A stretch of DNA of 18,612 nucleotides, from assembly GCA_902766085.1 (NCBI GenBank), contig CACXCH010000006.1, forward strand, positions 1 to 18,612, read 5' to 3'. A model generated the notes under the pieces. The model had not been told where the DNA came from and ran no database searches. It saw only the letters and a list, made by a program, of their open reading frames with translations. Of this stretch, positions 13,842 to 18,612 are shown one piece after another. Positions within the stretch are counted from its first letter, which is position 1; the number at the start of each line of letters is the position of its first letter. The DNA comes from an uncultured Eubacteriales bacterium (GTDB taxonomy: Bacteria > Bacillota > Clostridia > TANB77 > CAG-508). The translations under genes were made by a program, and so were the position numbers.

Positions 13842-14620
13842 TTGACTTTCACTCACATATTATACCACAGGTAGATGACGGGTCTAAAAACTTAAAACAA
13901 ACTGATGAACTAATAAATGAGGCAGTAAATGCAGGATTTGACAAAATAATTCTTACTCCTCATTATATAAAAACATATTATGAATCTGACACAGAACAAA
14001 ATGAATTGTGGGCTGAAGGAATTAGAAAAATAATTGAAAAAGAAAACCTTAACTTAGAGGTTTATTTAGGAAATGAAAGTTATCTATCGGATGATATATT
14101 AGAACTACTAGCAGAAAAAAAAATAACAACAATTAATTCATCAAAATATTTATTGATGGAAATGCCGTTAAACACAAAACCAATAAATATGTTTAGTGTA
14201 GTATATAAATTAAAAGAAAAAGAGATAGTTCCAATTATTGCTCATCCTGAAAGATATTCATTTATACAACAGGATCCATTTATAATTTATCAATTAATAA
14301 AAAATGGGTGCCTAGCCCAATCAAATTTTGGAAGTTTCGTAGGATATTATGGAAAGAACGCTCAGACCCTTGCTCAAAAGTTGATTGAAAATAATATGGT
14401 TCACTTTCTTGGATCCGATGTTCATAGGCCGAACACTGTATATATGCAAATAAAGGAAGCCAAGAAGAAAATAATAAGCATAATTGGTGAAAAAAAATTT
14501 AATAAAATTACAACTGAGAATCCAGATCACGTAATAAATAATGAAGATTTCGAAGTTGAATCACCAGAGCAACTAAAATTTAACTTTATCGAAAAAAGAA
14601 AATTGGGCATAAAAGAATAA
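13838..14620 (+). CDS. cpsB: CpsB/YwqE-like PHP-family tyrosine-protein phosphatase
   Basis: A cytoplasmic metal-dependent phosphatase that removes phosphate from the partner tyrosine kinase. The 260 residues follow the PHP fold: N-terminal MIDFHSHIIPQVDDGS with His5, His7 and Asp13; LTPHY with His42; Glu80 in YLGNE; Glu108 in LLMEMP; IIAHPERY with His136; and GSDVHRP with Asp194 and His196. These are the expected polymetal ligands and none is missing. The start at 13838 is the only in-frame ATG giving the canonical N-terminus; the nearer ATG at 13833 opens only a two-codon frame. It completes a modulator-kinase-phosphatase set and lies 78 bp after the kinase. Any sugar-synthesis genes must be elsewhere. 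Confidence 0.93.
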   Translation: MIDFHSHIIPQVDDGSKNLKQTDELINEAVNAGFDKIILTPHYIKTYYESDTEQNELWAEGIRKIIEKENLNLEVYLGNESYLSDDILELLAEKKITTINSSKYLLMEMPLNTKPINMFSVVYKLKEKEIVPIIAHPERYSFIQQDPFIIYQLIKNGCLAQSNFGSFVGYYGKNAQTLAQKLIENNMVHFLGSDVHRPNTVYMQIKEAKKKIISIIGEKKFNKITTENPDHVINNEDFEVESPEQLKFNFIEKRKLGIKE

Positions 14621-14632
14621 AAAATTAAAACT

Positions 14633-14670
14633 AATATCTAATGATCTTTAAACTTTTTAGATGAGATATT
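14633..14670 (+). other. hairpin after cpsB, possible weak or minus-strand terminator
   Basis: AATATCT (14633-14639) pairs with AGATATT (14664-14670) and, inside, ATCT (14644-14647) with AGAT (14659-14662). No T-run follows on the + strand, but the A-rich stretch before it would give a U-rich tail on the - strand. Its role is uncertain. Confidence 0.35.
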
Positions 14671-14703
14671 TATTAACTCTAATTTTAGATGGAATGATTT
14701 AAA

Positions 14704-14732
14704 TTGTTATTAATACAGAATGGTTTTAAAAT
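14704..14732 (+). promoter_or_regulatory. probable sigma-A promoter of the Zn/Cd ATPase gene
   Basis: TTGTTA (14704-14709) and TAAAAT (14727-14732) are separated by 17 bp, 38 bp before the start codon. No clear Zur or ArsR/SmtB palindrome is visible beside it. Confidence 0.5.
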
Positions 14733-14770
14733 AATGTGAATAAATTCAAATTTTCAATGAGAGGAAAAAT

Positions 14771-16666
14771 ATGTATACTGAAAAAAATAAAAAGATTATG
14801 CAAATTGCTGTTTCAACAGTGCTTTTTGTGATTGCTTTTATCATTGATAAAAGAACAGATTTAAAAATGTGGCAAAACTTATGCTTATATCTAGTACCAT
14901 ATTTTGCTTCCGGATTTGATGTATTAAAAGAAGCAGCCGAAAAAGTTTTAAAAGGAGAATTATTTGATGAAGATTTTTTAATGAGCATTGCAACAATAGG
15001 TGCACTTGCAATTGGATTTTTGCCAAATAAAGAACCAGAATTTTCCGAGGCTGTTTTTGTTATGCTTTTTTACCAAGTTGGAGAATTGTTTGAAATAATT
15101 GCTGAAGGAAATTCTAAAAGAGCAATTGAAGAATTAATGGACATTAGACCAGATGCTGCCTATATCGAAGTAAATGACAAAATTACTGAGGTTGATCCTA
15201 AAACAATAAATATAAACGATGAAATTATTATAACACCAGGTAAAAAGGTACCACTAGATGGAGTAGTGGTTAGCGGAAAAACTAGCTTAAATACAGTAGC
15301 AATTACTGGAGAGAGTGTTCCAAGAGATGTAAAAAAAGGAGACTTTATTCTTTCGGGATGTGTTAATTTAACTGGAACAATTACTGTAAGAGTTACAAAA
15401 ACTTACGGAGAATCAACAGCTTCAAAAATAATCGACTTAGTGAAAAATGCATCAAGCCAGAAATCGAAAAGCGAAAATTTCATAACAAAATTTTCAAAAA
15501 TTTACACACCAATTGTATGTTTAATCGCTCTCATGCTTGCAATTGTAATGCCATTAATATCTGGAAGCTTTTTTGAAAACTTTGCGGAATGGTTTTCAAG
15601 AGCATTAACATTTCTAGTTGTATCATGCCCTTGTGCTCTAGTTATATCTGTACCACTTAGCTTTTTTGGAGGAATAGGTGGAGCATCAAAAAACGGAATA
15701 TTAATTAAAGGCTCAAACTATATTGAAAACTTAACAAAGATAAAAACTATAGTGTTTGACAAAACTGGAACCTTAACAGAAGGGGTATTTGAGGTAGTAG
15801 CAGTACACCCTGAAATATTCAATGAAAATGAAATTTTACATTTAGCATCACACGCAGAAAGATATTCAACACATCCAATTGCTTTATCATTAAAAAATGC
15901 GTATAAAAAAGAGAATGACAATTGTAAGGTAACAGATGTAGAAGAAATGGCTGGAAATGGTATAAAAGCTAAAGTAAATGGAAAAGACATATATGTTGGA
16001 AATGATAGATTAATGGAAAGTATGAATATTCCATACAAAAAATGTAAAAATGTTGGAACTATTGTTCATGTAGCATACCCTGATAAATATCTAGGTCATA
16101 TTGTAATTTCGGACAGAATAAAAGAAGATAGTGAAAATGGAATCAAAAAAATAAAATCTCTTGGAATCAATACAATTATGTTATCAGGAGATAAAAAAGA
16201 AGTAGCAAAAGATGTTGCAAATAAACTAGGAATAGAAAGCTATTATGGAGAATTACTTCCACAGGACAAAGCTAAAAAGCTAGATCAATTTATAAAAAAT
16301 AAAGAACATAATGGCAAGGTTGCATTTGTAGGAGATGGAATAAATGATGCAGTTTCTTTAACCAAATCCGATGTTGGAATATCTATGGGCGGAATAGGAA
16401 CTGATGCTGCGATTGAAGCATCTGACGTAGTTATAATGAATGATAAAATTTCAAAGATATATGATGCAATCAATATCTCGAAAAAGACAATTAAAATAGC
16501 AAAGGAAAATATAATATTTGCAATTACCATAAAAATACTTGTGCTAATACTAGCTTCATTAGGTATAGCACAGATGTGGATGGCTGTTTTTGCAGATGTA
16601 GGTGTAACAATTATTGACACAATAAATGCAACAAGAACCCTAGGCTATAAGAAACAGAATAAATGA
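14771..16666 (+). CDS. heavy-metal P1B-type ATPase, Zn/Cd (P1B-2) class, no N-terminal metal-binding domain
   Basis: A membrane pump for divalent soft metals (probably Zn2+/Cd2+) powered by ATP. The 631 residues start almost directly in the first transmembrane region, so the usual N-terminal CxxC or His-rich domain is absent. Visible motifs: actuator ITGES around 180; the transport site CPCALVISVPL with CPC at 286-288; DKTGTLT with phosphorylated Asp330; the HP motif in STHPIALSL; the GDGIND hinge at 521-526; and a last membrane segment FADVGVTIIDTINATRTL. The DVG motif of this last segment supports the Zn/Cd class over the Cu class of the other ATPase in this window. RBS GAGG is 6 bases from the start. 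The TGA stop at 16664-16666 is 26 bases before the rqcH start, so the two probably share a transcript. It could also be named ZntA- or CadA-like; the true ion is not settled by sequence. Confidence 0.9.
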   Translation: MYTEKNKKIMQIAVSTVLFVIAFIIDKRTDLKMWQNLCLYLVPYFASGFDVLKEAAEKVLKGELFDEDFLMSIATIGALAIGFLPNKEPEFSEAVFVMLFYQVGELFEIIAEGNSKRAIEELMDIRPDAAYIEVNDKITEVDPKTININDEIIITPGKKVPLDGVVVSGKTSLNTVAITGESVPRDVKKGDFILSGCVNLTGTITVRVTKTYGESTASKIIDLVKNASSQKSKSENFITKFSKIYTPIVCLIALMLAIVMPLISGSFFENFAEWFSRALTFLVVSCPCALVISVPLSFFGGIGGASKNGILIKGSNYIENLTKIKTIVFDKTGTLTEGVFEVVAVHPEIFNENEILHLASHAERYSTHPIALSLKNAYKKENDNCKVTDVEEMAGNGIKAKVNGKDIYVGNDRLMESMNIPYKKCKNVGTIVHVAYPDKYLGHIVISDRIKEDSENGIKKIKSLGINTIMLSGDKKEVAKDVANKLGIESYYGELLPQDKAKKLDQFIKNKEHNGKVAFVGDGINDAVSLTKSDVGISMGGIGTDAAIEASDVVIMNDKISKIYDAINISKKTIKIAKENIIFAITIKILVLILASLGIAQMWMAVFADVGVTIIDTINATRTLGYKKQNK

Positions 16667-16692
16667 GTAATTTATATGAAAGGAAATGTAAA

Positions 16693-18543
16693 ATGGCGTT
16701 TGATGGAATTGTTTTAAAAAAAGTAATAGACGAACTTCAAATATTAGAAGATGCAAAAGTCAATAAAATATTTCAGCCATCAAATAACAATATAGTTATT
16801 AATGCTTATAGAGGAAAAAATTATTCTATAAACATTGACGTGAGTGCAAGTGATTATGGAATTTATATAACGAATCATAATAAGAAAAACCCATTAAATG
16901 CCCCTAATTTTTGTATGACCTTGCGTAAATATTTGACAGGATCTAAGATAAAAAGAATATATATGAAAGGGCTAGAAAGAATAGGCTTTATAGAATTTGA
17001 AACTCATAATGAGATGAATGATTTAGTGAATAGAACTTTGGCAATTGAATTAATGGGAAAATATAGTAATATTATTTTATACAATGAAAATAAAATAATA
17101 ATTGATGCATTAAAAAAGTTTGATAGTGATGGAAAAACAAGGGATATAATGCCAGCAAGATATTATAATCCACCTGAACAGACCAAAATTGATCTAAATA
17201 ATATATCAAAAGATGAATTTGTAAAAATTGTTTGTGAAGATGAAAACAAAACACTAGAAAAAGTAATTCCAAACAGATTTGTAGGGATATCAAAGTTGTT
17301 TATTCAAAGTGCAATTGAAGAAACGCATTTGTCAAATACAATCTCAGAAAAAAGTGCAAAGGAAATATTTGACTACATTACTAAAATTCTATCTAATCCA
17401 AATGCAACTATGAAAAGATATAAAAATAACTATTCTATATATCCTTACAAAGAAGAAATAAAAAATAATCATTTTACAAAGCAAGAAAACGATAATTGCT
17501 ATGCTTCAAGCGAAGAAAATAATAATAAATCTGTTTCAAATGACGAAAACGGCGAGGGTTTTGCCAAAATGAACAAAAACGGAAATTATTCTACTTTAGA
17601 AAGTGAAAATAATAGCAATTTAAGCAATAACTATTTTCTTGATAACTACTACTATGAAAAGCAAAATCAAGAGGCATACATAAATTACAGAAATATGGTT
17701 TTAAAAATACTTAATGGAACACTTGATAAATTGCTAAAAAAGATGGATAACATTGAAGAAAAAATAAAATCAGCAGAAAATATGGAACAATATAAAATAT
17801 ATGGAGAGCTATTAATTGCAAACATCTACAAATTTAAAGATATAAGAAATGAAAAGAATTTAGTTGTAGAAAACTACTATGATAATAATAAACAGATAAG
17901 CATACCAATTGATAACAATTTATCAATCTCAAAAAATGCAGAAAAATATTTTAAAAAATATGATAAGATGAAAAACACAATCAAGGTTGTAAACGTTCAA
18001 AAAAAGCAAACAGAAAAGGAGCTATATTATTTAGAATCACTAATACAGGAAATGGACAATTGCACATCTTTTCAAGATGTAGATGATGTGTATAATGAAA
18101 TATCAGAAAATTTATTATTCAACACAAACCAAAAAAACAAACAAAGCAAGAACAAAAATGTTAATAATGAAAATATGCTTAAAAATTATATAAAAATCCA
18201 AATTGATGGCTACGATGTATTTGTTGGAAAAAATAACAAACAAAATGATTATTTAACATTAAAAGTTGCAAACGAAAATGACCTATGGTTTCACACAAAA
18301 GATGTTCACGGAAGCCATTTAATACTTAGATGCAATGGCGAAGTACCAAAGCTCGAAACAATAAAAAAGTGTGCAAAAATTGCAGCATATTATAGCAAGG
18401 CTAAATTTTCTTCCCATGTACCGGTAGACTACACTCTTGCAAGAAATGTTCATAAACCAGGTGGATCAAATCCAGGTTTTGTAATATATACAAACAATAA
18501 AACCATTTATGTAGACCCATCGATAGAATTTCTTAGCAATTAA
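16693..18543 (+). CDS. rqcH: Rqc2 homologue RqcH (NFACT family, ribosome quality control)
   Basis: RqcH binds obstructed 50S subunits and recruits alanyl-tRNA to add C-terminal alanine tails that mark stalled nascent chains for degradation. The start at 16693 gives MAFDGIVLKKVIDEL, the canonical N-terminus, with AAGGA at 16680-16684. An ATG at 16663 overlaps the ATPase stop but lacks an RBS. The product is 616 residues. Order: NFACT-N (about 1-245), a low-complexity Asn/Ser/Glu insertion (about 255-318), a helical coiled-coil pair (about 320-470), and the NFACT-R domain with DLWFHTKDVHGSHLIL and HVPVDYTLARNVHKPGGSNPGFVIY, ending normally. The conserved Asp-Arg pair used by NFACT-N to engage the tRNA appears as Glu95-Arg96 (GLERIGFIEF). 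Older annotations call such proteins fibronectin-binding. The remaining 69 bases of the window show no feature. Confidence 0.93.
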   Translation: MAFDGIVLKKVIDELQILEDAKVNKIFQPSNNNIVINAYRGKNYSINIDVSASDYGIYITNHNKKNPLNAPNFCMTLRKYLTGSKIKRIYMKGLERIGFIEFETHNEMNDLVNRTLAIELMGKYSNIILYNENKIIIDALKKFDSDGKTRDIMPARYYNPPEQTKIDLNNISKDEFVKIVCEDENKTLEKVIPNRFVGISKLFIQSAIEETHLSNTISEKSAKEIFDYITKILSNPNATMKRYKNNYSIYPYKEEIKNNHFTKQENDNCYASSEENNNKSVSNDENGEGFAKMNKNGNYSTLESENNSNLSNNYFLDNYYYEKQNQEAYINYRNMVLKILNGTLDKLLKKMDNIEEKIKSAENMEQYKIYGELLIANIYKFKDIRNEKNLVVENYYDNNKQISIPIDNNLSISKNAEKYFKKYDKMKNTIKVVNVQKKQTEKELYYLESLIQEMDNCTSFQDVDDVYNEISENLLFNTNQKNKQSKNKNVNNENMLKNYIKIQIDGYDVFVGKNNKQNDYLTLKVANENDLWFHTKDVHGSHLILRCNGEVPKLETIKKCAKIAAYYSKAKFSSHVPVDYTLARNVHKPGGSNPGFVIYTNNKTIYVDPSIEFLSN

Positions 18544-18612
18544 GACGCTTGGAAATATTAAATATTACTTAAACCTAGATATCAATATTAATAAACATAA
18601 ATTTAAAAATAA

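Noticed and set aside
16663..16692. Upstream ATG for rqcH overlapping the ATPase stop (ATGA)
   Set aside because: There is no ribosome binding site before it, and the family N-terminus MAFDG begins at 16693 with AAGGA at good distance. Translation from 16663 cannot be fully excluded.
18544..18612. AT-rich tail after rqcH as a terminator
   Set aside because: Only short AATATT-type repeats are visible, without a stable stem followed by a T-run.

Overview
This AT-rich window encodes every recognisable gene on the + strand. It reads as a chromosomal segment of a spore-forming, low-GC Clostridia-type Firmicute. The evidence is a cotJABC spore-coat operon, Firmicutes-type ribosome-rescue genes (tmRNA, RqcH), a Gram-positive three-gene tyrosine-kinase module (separate CpsC/CpsD-like proteins plus a PHP phosphatase), and strong purine-rich ribosome binding sites with ATG starts. 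I see no phage, insertion sequence, CRISPR array or tRNA.

Layout. 1-318: the 3' part of tmRNA (ssrA), including the tag reading frame and the tRNA-like 3' end. 546-2606: RecG helicase. 2708-4147: pyruvate kinase with its own promoter and a strong terminator. 4260-5575: cotJA, cotJB, cotJC. 5584-5781: a long structured palindromic repeat, copy 1. 5804-11227: a promoter followed by a Cu(+) P1B-ATPase, a two-domain membrane protein (DUF975-like plus CmpB-like) and a radical SAM/SPASM protein, ending at a long hairpin. 11240-11405: copy 2 of the structured repeat. 11445-14620: a consensus promoter driving a CpsC-like modulator, a CpsD-like tyrosine kinase with a very unusual C-terminal extension, and a CpsB-like PHP phosphatase. 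14704-18543: a promoter, a Zn/Cd-type P1B-ATPase without an N-terminal metal-binding domain, and rqcH.

The most novel-looking signal is the pair of structured repeats. Their cores agree at about 106 of 114 positions without gaps. Their outer arms differ in sequence but remain complementary within each copy, with three compensatory base-pair changes. Each copy sits at a boundary between transcription units. The second notable signal is the tyrosine kinase. It has a normal catalytic domain and tyrosine cluster, then about 270 extra residues: seven 11-residue charged repeats (33-bp tandem DNA repeats) and an acidic tail.

How the genes fit together: tmRNA and RqcH at opposite ends are two independent ribosome-rescue and nascent-chain tagging systems. 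The two metal ATPases belong to different ion classes and separate operons. The kinase, modulator and phosphatase form a complete phosphorylation cycle, but no polysaccharide-synthesis genes accompany them here.
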